In this document: positions 25,865 through 34,765 of the stretch, piece after piece
Numbering within the stretch: position 1 is the stretch's first letter
Layout of the letters: every line of letters begins with the position of its first letter
Source: Pseudomonas sp. ISL-84
GTDB lineage: Bacteria; Bacillota; Bacilli; Bacillales; Cytobacillaceae
Reading direction: 5' to 3'
Length of the DNA stretch: 64,000 nucleotides
Assembly: GCA_018613035.1 (NCBI GenBank)
Contig: JAGGRA010000050.1
Location: forward strand, 1-64,000
Program-made: the position numbers and the translations under genes
The notes under the pieces: model-generated
What the model saw: only the letters and a program-made list of their open reading frames with translations
What the model was told of the DNA's origin: nothing
Database searches by the model: none

Positions 25865-26095
25865 TTATTTTTTTTTAAAGAAGGAGCTTAGACTATCGAT
25901 AGCGTTTACTTCGGTTTGTGCTGCGCTGCTGTTTTCCTGCTGAATAGACAAATAGATTTCTTTTCTATGTATGTCGACGTTTTTCGGAGCATTGATGCCA
26001 AGTTTGACTTGATCTCCTTCGATAGAGAGAACAGAGATTTCAATGTCGTCGCCGATCATGATGGATTCTTTAAGCTTTCTGGTAAGTACGAGCAT
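25865..26095 (-). CDS. csrA: carbon storage regulator CsrA
   Basis: A 76-aa RNA-binding dimer that represses flagellin translation by binding GGA motifs in the hag leader. The family core [34 protein letters not shown] is intact, with an extended, serine-rich tail ending SFFKKK. The ATG overlaps the fliW stop (TAATG), so FliW and CsrA are made together; FliW antagonises CsrA until it is captured by flagellin. Confidence 0.95.
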   Translation of the reverse strand: MLVLTRKLKESIMIGDDIEISVLSIEGDQVKLGINAPKNVDIHRKEIYLSIQQENSSAAQTEVNAIDSLSSFFKKK

Positions 26096-26535
26096 TATTT
26101 CTCCCCCTGTTCTTGAGGAGTTGGGATTTTATGCTTTGTTTGGTAGGCTGGGTTATTGAGTATGATTTGCTTTCCCAATTTTTTTGTTTGGTTGATGATT
26201 AACGGCGCCTGCAGGTTGGCGGTTGTTTCCTGGAAGAGCTCTCTTACCGTTAAGATGGTAAAGATGGCAACGTCTTTTTCCGATTCGATCTCTAATTTTT
26301 CTAGTACCTCTTCCGGCAAATCAAATTCATATTGCGGAAAAAGCACAAAAGGATCTGTAATAATAAAAGCAACCTCTGTTTTATTAACTGACTGAAGCAC
26401 ATAAAGATCTGTCCCTTCAAGCAGCAGGATGTAAAATTCCTTTTCCTTTAAAAATCCAGGAATGCCACTTGAAAATTGAATAATATCTTTTCTGTTTATA
26501 TCCTGTTCGCCATGAAATTTCGTCTGTATCTTCAT
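26095..26535 (-). CDS. fliW: flagellar assembly factor FliW
   Basis: A 146-aa FliW family protein ([21 protein letters not shown] near 22-42, [20 protein letters not shown] near 103-122, then the family's KQIILNN end). FliW binds flagellin in the cytoplasm and, when free, inhibits CsrA non-competitively. Coupled to csrA downstream and behind yviE, as in B. subtilis. Confidence 0.95.
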   Translation of the reverse strand: MKIQTKFHGEQDINRKDIIQFSSGIPGFLKEKEFYILLLEGTDLYVLQSVNKTEVAFIITDPFVLFPQYEFDLPEEVLEKLEIESEKDVAIFTILTVRELFQETTANLQAPLIINQTKKLGKQIILNNPAYQTKHKIPTPQEQGEK

Positions 26536-26550
26536 TTTTTCACCACTTTG

Positions 26551-27114
26551 TTAGATTGTTAGATTTATAAAATCAAAGCTTAGACTGTTTTTTTCAAGTA
26601 TTTCTGCGGTTACTTTCCCAGGCGTATAGTTATGAATAGGCTTTCTAATTTCAACGTCAATCTTCGGCTTTTGCGGCTGGGCCTTAACGTTTACCTTAGC
26701 AGGTTCATAATTAACCTTTACACTATTGTGAGATGGAATCCATCCGATATTAAACTGTTTAGGCAAACCCTCACTGTTTTCTTTTGCTTGGTATGCAATC
26801 GGATTGCCGCCATTTTCAATTCTCATGAGCTCCGTCCCTTGTGCTGCCCTTCTTTCAAGCCCTTTCAGCCAGTCCTGATAGCCATTTTGTGCAAACTCCT
26901 CAATTCTCCTGCCGATGCTTTTTAAATCTACGTCTTCCCTTGCTTTCGTCTGGTCGATGGTCAGCTTACCTGGAGCGGTTTCGATTTCAAGTATAGCTTT
27001 TGGCTGCTGAATGGATAAAACAGCAGGCGGCTGCGAGATTTCCTGCATGGGCCTTTCAATGTTTAGGCCCAGCCGGATAAAGTTGGATTCCAGTCTTATT
27101 TGCGGGACATTCAT
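26551..27114 (-). CDS. yviE: YviE-like protein (DUF6470)
   Basis: A 187-aa protein of the YviE group found between flgL and fliW in bacilli. It begins MNVPQIRLESNFIRLGLNIE and has repeated short beta-type motifs PPAVLSIQQPKAILEIET / KVNVKAQPQKPKIDVEIRKP. Function unknown; expression with fliW and flgL suggests a flagellar link. The ATG at 27114 is preceded by AGAGGTGA; the GTG at 27123 lies in that site. Confidence 0.85.
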   Translation of the reverse strand: MNVPQIRLESNFIRLGLNIERPMQEISQPPAVLSIQQPKAILEIETAPGKLTIDQTKAREDVDLKSIGRRIEEFAQNGYQDWLKGLERRAAQGTELMRIENGGNPIAYQAKENSEGLPKQFNIGWIPSHNSVKVNYEPAKVNVKAQPQKPKIDVEIRKPIHNYTPGKVTAEILEKNSLSFDFINLTI

Positions 27115-27169
27115 TAGCGTCACCTCTTTAAAGTTTGTTTCTTTTTAATAACTTAGTTAAATTTGCTGA

Positions 27170-27296
27170 GTTGATTGGAGCGGAGGGTACTTGACTCCTG
27201 CGGGAGGAGAGGGAGCGGGAGACCCCACAGACGCAGGGCGTCGAGGAGGCTCCCGTTCCTCCCCGCGGAAAGCAAGTGCCTGCAGCGGAAATCAAC
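27170..27296. repeat. long imperfect palindromic repeat, copy 3
   Basis: Same family and orientation as 16949-17076 (GTTGATTGGAGCGGAGGGTA ... GCAGCGGAAATCAAC). It sits inside the flagellar operon, between flgL and yviE, and could fold into a strong RNA hairpin that lowers or separates downstream expression. Confidence 0.85.
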
Positions 27297-27382
27297 GGGC
27301 AAAATTCCTAAGCTAAAACAACAATCTATGAGAAAACAGCCTTTATGAAAAAAAGCTATCACAAATGGATAGCTTTCATTTA

Positions 27383-28246
27383 TTATCTTAAAAAGTCAGT
27401 CAGAGTGGGCTGTATAATCTTGGCACCGACACTTAGTGCGGCACGATGGACGCTTTCCTGCGTTGTAAGCTCAATGATCGCTTTTTCCATATCGATATCC
27501 TCATTATCAGAAAGAATTCTGGTCGAGAATACTTCCTGCTGGGAAAGGCGGTCCTCCATGAGGTCGACACGGTTTTGCTTGGCACCAATGAGAGCACGCG
27601 CTGACAAGAAGTTATCGATATTCTTATCAACGTTTTCAAGCATGTCCCCAATAGACGGATCATTCGTTTCCAGAGCTATGATTAATTTTTGAATATCTCC
27701 ATCAGCAGACAGCATATCCCCAAATAACTCAGATCCCTCTGTATTCACCTGAATCTTAATTCCTGAGAAGACCTCTAGCTCAATACTTCCACTTGCATAA
27801 GTACCAGCCTCCGAAGGTCTTACATTTGTCTTGTTCCCATTAAAAATATATTTTCCGCCAACCTGAGTATCGCCGATGTTTTGCAGGTGCTCTTTCAACT
27901 GCTTGACTTCTTCAGCAATAGCCTTTCGCTGGTCCCCTTCAAGCGTACCGTTGCTGGCCTGGACAGTTAGCTCACGAATCCTTTGCAGTGCCAGCACGCC
28001 TTTATCCAAAGCGTCATCCGTGCTGTCGACCCAGTTCCTCACTTCTCCGATGTTGCGGGTATACTGCTGAATCCGATTTAAATCCGTACGATAGTTCATC
28101 CCCATCATGGCAGCAACCGGGTCATCAGATGGCTTCGTAAATTTCTTTTGTGTGGAAATCTGGTCCTGCAGCTTGTCCAGCCGGCTATAGCTGTTGCTCA
28201 GGTTTCGCAGCATGTTATTGGAAAGCATTGATTGCGTTACGCGCAT
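27383..28246 (-). CDS. flgL: hook-filament junction protein FlgL
   Basis: The 287-aa hook-associated protein 3, joining hook and filament. The flagellin-like N-terminus MRVTQSMLSNNMLRNLSNSY and C-terminal helix EKAIIELTTQESVHRAALSVGAKIIQPTLTDFLR are both present. It follows flgK by 13 bases. A long repeat separates it from yviE. Confidence 0.95.
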   Translation of the reverse strand: MRVTQSMLSNNMLRNLSNSYSRLDKLQDQISTQKKFTKPSDDPVAAMMGMNYRTDLNRIQQYTRNIGEVRNWVDSTDDALDKGVLALQRIRELTVQASNGTLEGDQRKAIAEEVKQLKEHLQNIGDTQVGGKYIFNGNKTNVRPSEAGTYASGSIELEVFSGIKIQVNTEGSELFGDMLSADGDIQKLIIALETNDPSIGDMLENVDKNIDNFLSARALIGAKQNRVDLMEDRLSQQEVFSTRILSDNEDIDMEKAIIELTTQESVHRAALSVGAKIIQPTLTDFLR

Positions 28247-28259
28247 ATTAATTCACCGC

Positions 28260-29819
28260 CTATCTGCCTACAACGCCCATGCCGTTGATGATTTTATCGA
28301 GCATTTCATCGACCACCGTAATATTGCGGGCCGAAGCATTGTAGGCATGTTGGAATCTAATCATATTGGTCATTTCTTCATCTAATGAAACCGCGCTGAC
28401 GGATTGCCTGTTCTGTTCAACCGAGTCTGCGAGAATCGAAGAGTTTTTCAAATCCTTTTTGGCGCTTTGGGAATCTACGCCCATCCGGCCTATGATTCCT
28501 GAATAATAGGAATCAAGGCTGCCGCTTAATTGGGCCTTTTCATCTGGAGACAGAGAGGTATATTCATTAAAACTCTTCTTTCGCAAATCCGCCAATTCCT
28601 GTGCATTGGCGTTATCTCCTGAAGCACCGCTTGCTTTGCCTGCAGCGATTTTAGTAGAGTCATCCAATATCGCCTGATTAACCTTAATGGATTGAGCCGC
28701 ATTTACAGACGTGAATTGGAAAAAGTCCAATCCTGATGGATCAGCTGCTCCAAGGGCGAATCCATTTTTATGAATCTCATTAAACTCCCTGGCAAATGCC
28801 TCAGCCATCTTATTCAGCTTATCCAGCATTTCCGGATAGATTCCTTTCGAGCCGCCTTCTGTCTCGTACCCATAGCTTTTTATCAGACCGGCCAGCCCTC
28901 CTGAGAGATTGCTAAAATCAGAGATATTACTCTCTCCAATTTTCAATCCCGCTACCAATCCGCTGTCAGGGTTCTTTTCAAGTTCCACTTTACTGATACC
29001 CACGACACCTGACTCTTTGGTTGCAGATACCAGGTTTATAGGGGGATCGAACGACTTCCCATCCTGCTGCACGATTTCAATATTATATAATCCATCAGCA
29101 ATCTTCTTTGCGTTGCCATAATTATCAGGGGTCACTTTGGACACCTTTACATTTACCAGACTTGAAAGACTATCAACAAGCATATCGCGTTCATCATACA
29201 GGTCATTCGGAAGATAGCCATGCGGCTCTACCGCAGCAATCTGTTTGTTAAGATGATCAATTTGCGCCACAATCGAATTTATTTCTTCTACTTTCACTTC
29301 AGCCTGGCTGCCGATATCATCCTGCACTCTTGTTAATGAGTTATAGTAATAATTAAGCGTGTCGGCGACCATTTGTCCGGATGCAGCCACTACATCACGG
29401 GCACCGGTGTTTTCAGTATGGCTGGATAGATCCTGAAGTGCGTTCCAAAATTTCTCGAGCGTGCTATGCAGTCCGCTTTCGGATGGTTCATTCATAATCT
29501 CTTCCATCTTGGTAAGGGATTCGCTCATGGAACCGTAATAGCCCATTTTGGTGTTCTCTGTCCTAAATTGAACATCCAGGAAGGATTCCCTTATGCGCTG
29601 GACGCTTCCGGCTTCAACACCCGTTCCCATTTGGCCTGGCAGCTGCGGGCGGTTCATGCCGACAGATGGGTAAGGAGTTGTCTGTGTAAAATTAATCCGC
29701 TGCCGGGAATAGCCGGGCGTGTTTGCGTTTGAAATGTTATGGCCTGTTGTATGTAAAGCACTTTGCTGGGTAAACATGCCGCGGCGGGCCGTTTCAAGTC
29801 CCATAAAGGTTGAACGCAT
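28260..29819 (-). CDS. flgK: hook-filament junction protein FlgK
   Basis: The 519-aa hook-associated protein 1. N-terminal motif GLETARRGMFTQQSALHTTGHNISNANTPGYSRQR (residues 7-41) and C-terminal SAVSLDEEMTNMIRFQHAYNASARNITVVDEMLD are typical. B. subtilis FlgK is 507 aa. Operon flgM-flgN-flgK-flgL. Confidence 0.96.
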   Translation of the reverse strand: MRSTFMGLETARRGMFTQQSALHTTGHNISNANTPGYSRQRINFTQTTPYPSVGMNRPQLPGQMGTGVEAGSVQRIRESFLDVQFRTENTKMGYYGSMSESLTKMEEIMNEPSESGLHSTLEKFWNALQDLSSHTENTGARDVVAASGQMVADTLNYYYNSLTRVQDDIGSQAEVKVEEINSIVAQIDHLNKQIAAVEPHGYLPNDLYDERDMLVDSLSSLVNVKVSKVTPDNYGNAKKIADGLYNIEIVQQDGKSFDPPINLVSATKESGVVGISKVELEKNPDSGLVAGLKIGESNISDFSNLSGGLAGLIKSYGYETEGGSKGIYPEMLDKLNKMAEAFAREFNEIHKNGFALGAADPSGLDFFQFTSVNAAQSIKVNQAILDDSTKIAAGKASGASGDNANAQELADLRKKSFNEYTSLSPDEKAQLSGSLDSYYSGIIGRMGVDSQSAKKDLKNSSILADSVEQNRQSVSAVSLDEEMTNMIRFQHAYNASARNITVVDEMLDKIINGMGVVGR

Positions 29820-29837
29820 GTTTGTTCCTCCGTTCTG

Positions 29838-30320
29838 CTACACTTTCGAGTTAAAGATGCCTGGGGTGTTCTTTTCGGATGATTTCTTTTTTGCCGGCGG
29901 GCCGTAGTTCATGTTTTCCGGCTGCGGCCTTAAGAGATTCATAGAGACATTGACAAACTGCAGGGAATGATGGACAAGCTGCTGGTTCAGGTAATTCTGT
30001 TCCTTTAATTCGTATACCAGCTCAGTCAGCTCTTTTGCTATCGTCTCCAGCTTGATCTGTTCATCCTGTGAAAGGAAAGCCATGCAATCTGAAACTGTTG
30101 GGTTCTCCATCCCGGCAGCAATCATCTTTGCCGCTTTCTGACGTTCCTTTTCCATCCGGTCAATCGCAGCTATATGCGTTTGCTCATCCTTCAGCATCTG
30201 GTTCAGGGCGTCCATGTCGCCGTTCTTAATGATGTCTGTCTTTTTGACGGCAAGCTCATAAAGGCTTTTATGCAGCTTGAGCAGTTTTTCCATGGTTGTG
30301 ATTAGCGTTTCGGCGGACAT
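29838..30320 (-). CDS. flgN: flagellar chaperone FlgN
   Basis: A 160-aa helical protein of the FlgN family, chaperone for FlgK and FlgL. The coiled-coil region covers about 1-125 (LHKSLYELAVKKTDIIKNGDMDALNQMLKDEQ), with a proline/lysine-rich tail. GGGAGGG precedes the ATG. Equivalent to yvyG. Confidence 0.88.
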   Translation of the reverse strand: MSAETLITTMEKLLKLHKSLYELAVKKTDIIKNGDMDALNQMLKDEQTHIAAIDRMEKERQKAAKMIAAGMENPTVSDCMAFLSQDEQIKLETIAKELTELVYELKEQNYLNQQLVHHSLQFVNVSMNLLRPQPENMNYGPPAKKKSSEKNTPGIFNSKV

Positions 30321-30336
30321 GCCTGTTCCCTCCCCT

Positions 30337-30603
30337 TTATTTTTTCGAATAGAAGCTGGCTATGCTTTTTGCTAATTCTTTTGGATTTATTTTATACGTG
30401 CCGTTCTCTACCTGAATTTTAAGCTCTTCTACCTTTGCTTTGCGGTTTTCACTCAGCTGTGATACCTGCTGCATTTCCTTGGCAGTGGAGCTGATTTCGA
30501 TTTTATCTGAAGCAGTCTTCGCTGGTTTGCTCGTGCTTTCAAGCTTATTCATTTGTCGTTTGTACGGATTCACACCTGAAGGTCCAAAGTTATTAATTTT
30601 CAT
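30337..30603 (-). CDS. flgM: anti-sigma-D factor FlgM
   Basis: An 88-aa protein that holds sigma-D until the hook-basal body is complete. N-terminal MKINNFGPSGVNPYKRQ and C-terminal KVEELKIQVENGTYKINPKELAKSI match the family. It is the first gene of flgMNKL under its own sigma-D promoter. Confidence 0.95.
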   Translation of the reverse strand: MKINNFGPSGVNPYKRQMNKLESTSKPAKTASDKIEISSTAKEMQQVSQLSENRKAKVEELKIQVENGTYKINPKELAKSIASFYSKK

Positions 30604-30647
30604 AGGTATCCCTCACTTTCATTCCGGTCGATTTCAATCTAATTCTA

Positions 30648-30674
30648 TTATCGGCTATAGATGCGGTTTCTTTA
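30648..30674 (-). promoter_or_regulatory. sigma-D promoter of flgM operon
   Basis: On the minus strand TAAA, 15 bases, then GCCGATAA (consensus GCCGATAT), 45 bases upstream of flgM. It makes flgM subject to its own target sigma factor, as in B. subtilis. Confidence 0.88.
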
Positions 30675-30722
30675 AATATTAATTTATGTTTGGTAAAAAA
30701 TACATCTAAAAGCCTATAGAAA

Positions 30723-30749
30723 AGGCTATGTGCACCTGACACATAGCCT
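30723..30749 (-). terminator. hairpin directly after yvyF
   Basis: AGGCTATGTG and CACATAGCCT form a perfect 10-bp hairpin that overlaps the yvyF stop codon and is followed on the minus strand by TTTTCTATAGGCTTTT. It could partly terminate or attenuate transcription from yvyF into flgM. Confidence 0.65.
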
Positions 30750-31179
30750 AATACCGCCCCTTTAGTTTTTCATCTACCACAAAATAAGTCGCGTTTTTCT
30801 CTTTCTTTAACATTTCTTTTCTCCGTTGTTCCTCAGCGGTAAATTGCTGAAGATCCTTCCTCAGTTCCTCAGCACAGCTCCCGCAAATCTTTCCTTCGCG
30901 AATGCTTGTCCCGCATTTTTCGCACGGATAGCCGAGATTTGGAAAGTGAGCAAGCTTTAATCGCCCGCTTTTAATAAATTTCAAAATAAGCTCTTCTTCA
31001 ACTCCGGTCGCTTCCACAACCTCCAGCAGCTTCGCTGTCCGATTCTCCCGCTTGCGGATAAATTGATAAACCGTTTCGTATATCTTTTCTTCCTCTTTCC
31101 AGCAATCCTGGCAGATTTCGCGGAATTGATTTTTTACAAAAAGGCCGTCGCATTTTGGACAGTTTGATAACTCAGCCAT
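30748..31179 (-). CDS. yvyF: YvyF-like flagellar operon protein
   Basis: A 143-aa protein with two zinc-ribbon-like cysteine sets, CPKCDGLFVKNQFREICQDC near 7-26 and CEKCGTSIREGKICGSC near 85-101, separated by a MerR/HTH-like helical stretch (AKLLEVVEATGVEEELILKF). Equivalent to B. subtilis yvyF (TIGR03826 family), co-located with flgM; proposed regulatory role in flagellar expression is by family. The ATG at 31179 follows AAAGGGAGAA; the longer frame to 31215 has no better site. Confidence 0.88.
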   Translation of the reverse strand: MAELSNCPKCDGLFVKNQFREICQDCWKEEEKIYETVYQFIRKRENRTAKLLEVVEATGVEEELILKFIKSGRLKLAHFPNLGYPCEKCGTSIREGKICGSCAEELRKDLQQFTAEEQRRKEMLKKEKNATYFVVDEKLKGRY

Positions 31180-31248
31180 GATGATTCTCCCTTTCCTGTT
31201 ATCTTCTGACAACATTATAGCTCGAAGAAAAGGAGAATTATAGAAAAA

Positions 31249-34200
31249 TTAATCAAAATACATGTGGCTGCTGCTAATTTGGATGAAACGGCATTCCGGG
31301 ACCATGGAGTGTTTTTTCAGCTGGATTTGCAGTTTATTCAGCATGGTAACCAGTTCTGACCTTTGATTTTCATCCAATATAAATTGGAAGCCATAGTTAT
31401 TGAGGGTATCGGATATCTCCTCTTTCCAGACGATGAACCCTGTAAAGGACACGGTTTCTCCCAGTATTTCTGTTTCAATCTTTAAAATAATATCCTGTCT
31501 GACTGGCAATTTGATTGGGGATAAGAACTTAACCCCACCCGGGCCCATGTCTTCGATTAAGATCTCAGTCGTTCCCATTTCGACTTTCTTGTTATTGAGC
31601 TTCAGGATCGTCATATCGGCTCCAAGCGGATAGGGAAATTCTACACGGAAGAATTTCCTCAGCTTTTTAAAGACATTCTCCCTTTGGGCATCCTTAGGCT
31701 TTAGCATTCCAGCTGCTAGCTTTTGTTCGAAGATATTGTGCGGCAGAGGTTTGCTGAAAAGGAAGCCTTGAATTTGGTCACATTCCTTTTGCCTTAAGAA
31801 TTGATATTGCTCAAAGGTTTCGACCCCTTCTGCAACAACCTCCATATTCAGCCCATGTGCCAGCTGAATAAGATTGGCAGTGATCACGGTATCTTCAGGG
31901 CTTTTATCCATGTTCTGAATAAAGGATTTATCAATTTTTAAGACATCAAACTTATACTGTTTCAGCTGGGTGATGGAGGAATAGCCCGTTCCGAAATCGT
32001 CCAGGGCAATTTTCACACCCATTTCGCCCAGCTCTGTTAAGGCTGATATTACATTCTCCGAGTAGTTAATCAGCGAAGACTCGGTTAATTCGAGCTCGAT
32101 CAAGTTCGGTTCGATTCCATGTTGTGTAACGGCGCTTTTAAAAACAGACACCAGATCATTTTTTAAAAAGCGCTGCGGAGATATATTGACTGAGATCGGA
32201 ACGACATGAAGACCTTTTTTCTTCCATTCCTGAATCTTTTCACAGACTTTCCATATCACATAATCGCCAATATCCAGAATCAGCCCTGATTCCTCCGCTA
32301 CCGGGATGAATTCAGCCGGAGATACTCTCCCCCAATCCGGATGATTCCACCTAATCAAGGCTTCTGCACTTAAAATACGGCCCGTTTTTGTATCCACTCT
32401 TGGCTGGTATTCAAGATATAATTCATTATTTTTCAAGGCTTCCCGCATATCGCGTTCAAGGGTAAAAAGCTTGTAGGCTTGGATATCCATGGAGGAATTA
32501 TATACCTGATAGCTGTTTTTCCCTCTTTGTTTGGCATGGTAGAGGGCAGCATCTGCGTTTCGGATGATCTCTTCCGCCGTTTTGCCGTTATTGGGGTAAA
32601 TGCTTATGCCGATTGTGGAGTTTATATACAGTTCATAGCTGTCAATGATATAAGAATTTGAAGTCGACCGGGTGATTTCCTGAGCTAACCGTGTAGGCTC
32701 TTCAATGCTATGAAACCCCTCCATGATAATCGCGAATTCATCCCCGTTGATTCTTGCTGCCATCTGGCTGCCTTTAAGCGATTTTACTATTCTTTGAGAA
32801 ACCTGCTTTAAGAGTTCATCCCCGACTGCATTGCCTAATGTGTCATTAATATGCTTTAACCGCTCCATTTCAAAAAACATAACAGCGAATTTTGCCTGAG
32901 TGCCGGTTTCCAGCAGACTGTTCAGCTTCTCGTCAAAGGATCTTCGATTCGGCAGCCCTGTTAAATAATCATGAAAAGCCATATGCCTCATCTTCTCTTC
33001 CAGCCTCTTGGATTCTGTAATATCGGCAACAAAGCCATCTGCCTGAATTAATTCCCCTTCTTCATTCAAAATCGGAATGGCATCAACATTCACCCATTTT
33101 TGCTCACCGGATTTATGGAGAATACGATATTGATAGCGGATGCTTTTCCCTTCCTTCAGCTTCTCCCGCTCTGAGGAGACCCCTGGCCTATCCTCGGGCA
33201 GAATGATCCTGTTCCATAACTCAAAATCAGTTATAAAATCCTCTGCCGTATAGCCAAAGATGCCTACTACTCCCCTTGAGAAGTGAAGGACCTTTCTATT
33301 TATTAAATCAGCAGAATAGATTCCTACATCAAGATTTTCATAGATTTGCGCTATTTTACGTTCGTTCTCATAAAGCTTCTCTTCAATCTGCCGTTTCTCG
33401 GTTATGTCCTGAACCGTTGCGACAATTTTAGGGAATTGATGCTCATCAAGGAAACTTGCTTTATGCTGAATATATCGCTCCTGCCCATCCTTCCTTAAAA
33501 TGCGGCACTCGATTACCGCACTTCTTTTTTCATTCAAAAGCCTATTAAACTGTATTTTAAAAGCAGTCCGATCTTCCGGATGGATATAGCCTAAATAAGC
33601 ATCAAATGTTGGGACGAATCCCTCTTGGGGATCAATGCCAAAAATCCGAAACAATTGCAGAGACCAAAATCCCCTATCCTTCTCCACGTCATACTCAAGA
33701 CTCCCAATATTGGCGACCATCTGGGCACGATTAAGGCTATCCTTGATCTTTTCCAGCTCCCTTTGCTGTTGAATAAAGCTGGTTATATCCTTTGCAATCC
33801 CAAAAACACCCTTAATTTGGCCATTAACTTTAATGGGAACATTTGTGACTTGTACATCTACCAAATCATGATCCCTCTTAACCCCAACACTATGATAGGT
33901 TTGCGGGCTGCCTTGAAGGGCTTTTTGAAAATGCTCAACAGTCGTATCCAAATACTCTTCTGCAATAACATCCCGAAAGGAACCGGACAAATACTCGGGA
34001 GAACCTCCGAGCAGCTCCTCTAAAGAATCATTGTACTCTGAAAAATTCCCCTCTGGATCCAGTGTATAAATAGCATCGGGATGATAATCAAAAAGGGACT
34101 TGTACTTTTGATTCTGCAGCTCCAATGTCTCTTTCAAGTTCTCTTCTCTTGTAATATCCTTCGAAATGCCAATGGCACCAATGATCTGCTTATCTTTATA

Positions 34201-34554
34201 AACGGGGATGGATATATTATTCACTTTTAGTAAATGACCTTTTTTATGAAAAATTGAAAAGATCGTATTTTTCGCTCTCCCTTTTAAAACCTGCTGAAAT
34301 GCACTCAAAACACCCGGGATCTCTTCCTCATTGATAAAAGAAGAAATATCGGCGCCTATAATCTCATCCTTCGTGAACCCGGTGATGCTATATGTACTTT
34401 TGTTTACTTCGATTATGTTTCCTTTAAGGTCAGTAATATAAGTCATATCGGGATTATGAATAAATAGGGTCCGAAAGATAGCGGGATCTTCAATATCCAG
34501 ATTGACGATCTCATCCATTGGCTTCCTGCTAAATCGAGTAAATAATTTGTTCAA
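31249..34554 (-). CDS. PAS-GGDEF-EAL-PilZ cyclic-di-GMP protein
   Basis: About 1100 residues: four PAS domains (numbered from the start used, roughly 20-135, 145-260, 275-385, 400-515), a GGDEF domain (520-675), an EAL domain (690-940) and a C-terminal PilZ-like domain (955-1070). The GGDEF active site reads INGDEF rather than GGDEF. The EAL domain keeps AEALIRW, ELTESS, DDFGTGYSS and AEGVET, so phosphodiesterase activity is likely. The PilZ part has RKFFR (RxxxR) and EDMGPGGV in place of DxSxxG. The frame opens at 34626, but a TTG at 34554 behind AAAGGAAAGGA is the better start. Position between flagellar and competence genes suggests motility control. Confidence 0.88.
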   Translation of the reverse strand: MNKLFTRFSRKPMDEIVNLDIEDPAIFRTLFIHNPDMTYITDLKGNIIEVNKSTYSITGFTKDEIIGADISSFINEEEIPGVLSAFQQVLKGRAKNTIFSIFHKKGHLLKVNNISIPVYKDKQIIGAIGISKDITREENLKETLELQNQKYKSLFDYHPDAIYTLDPEGNFSEYNDSLEELLGGSPEYLSGSFRDVIAEEYLDTTVEHFQKALQGSPQTYHSVGVKRDHDLVDVQVTNVPIKVNGQIKGVFGIAKDITSFIQQQRELEKIKDSLNRAQMVANIGSLEYDVEKDRGFWSLQLFRIFGIDPQEGFVPTFDAYLGYIHPEDRTAFKIQFNRLLNEKRSAVIECRILRKDGQERYIQHKASFLDEHQFPKIVATVQDITEKRQIEEKLYENERKIAQIYENLDVGIYSADLINRKVLHFSRGVVGIFGYTAEDFITDFELWNRIILPEDRPGVSSEREKLKEGKSIRYQYRILHKSGEQKWVNVDAIPILNEEGELIQADGFVADITESKRLEEKMRHMAFHDYLTGLPNRRSFDEKLNSLLETGTQAKFAVMFFEMERLKHINDTLGNAVGDELLKQVSQRIVKSLKGSQMAARINGDEFAIIMEGFHSIEEPTRLAQEITRSTSNSYIIDSYELYINSTIGISIYPNNGKTAEEIIRNADAALYHAKQRGKNSYQVYNSSMDIQAYKLFTLERDMREALKNNELYLEYQPRVDTKTGRILSAEALIRWNHPDWGRVSPAEFIPVAEESGLILDIGDYVIWKVCEKIQEWKKKGLHVVPISVNISPQRFLKNDLVSVFKSAVTQHGIEPNLIELELTESSLINYSENVISALTELGEMGVKIALDDFGTGYSSITQLKQYKFDVLKIDKSFIQNMDKSPEDTVITANLIQLAHGLNMEVVAEGVETFEQYQFLRQKECDQIQGFLFSKPLPHNIFEQKLAAGMLKPKDAQRENVFKKLRKFFRVEFPYPLGADMTILKLNNKKVEMGTTEILIEDMGPGGVKFLSPIKLPVRQDIILKIETEILGETVSFTGFIVWKEEISDTLNNYGFQFILDENQRSELVTMLNKLQIQLKKHSMVPECRFIQISSSHMYFD

Positions 34555-34765
34555 TGCATAACGTCCTTTCCTTTTAAAAAGGCAAATGAGGAAAGTGTTC
34601 ATTTTTCTATGCAACCCGGCTGCCATGGCAGGAACCTGCTTTAGGCCCGCAGCTTTGCGTCTTTTACTTTCGTAAAATTTGCCCTTAATTAGAATATGTT
34701 ACCATATGACGTTAGCACTATGAACAGATTGTTAACAATTAATGTAAATGAAAGTTTTTCCATTT

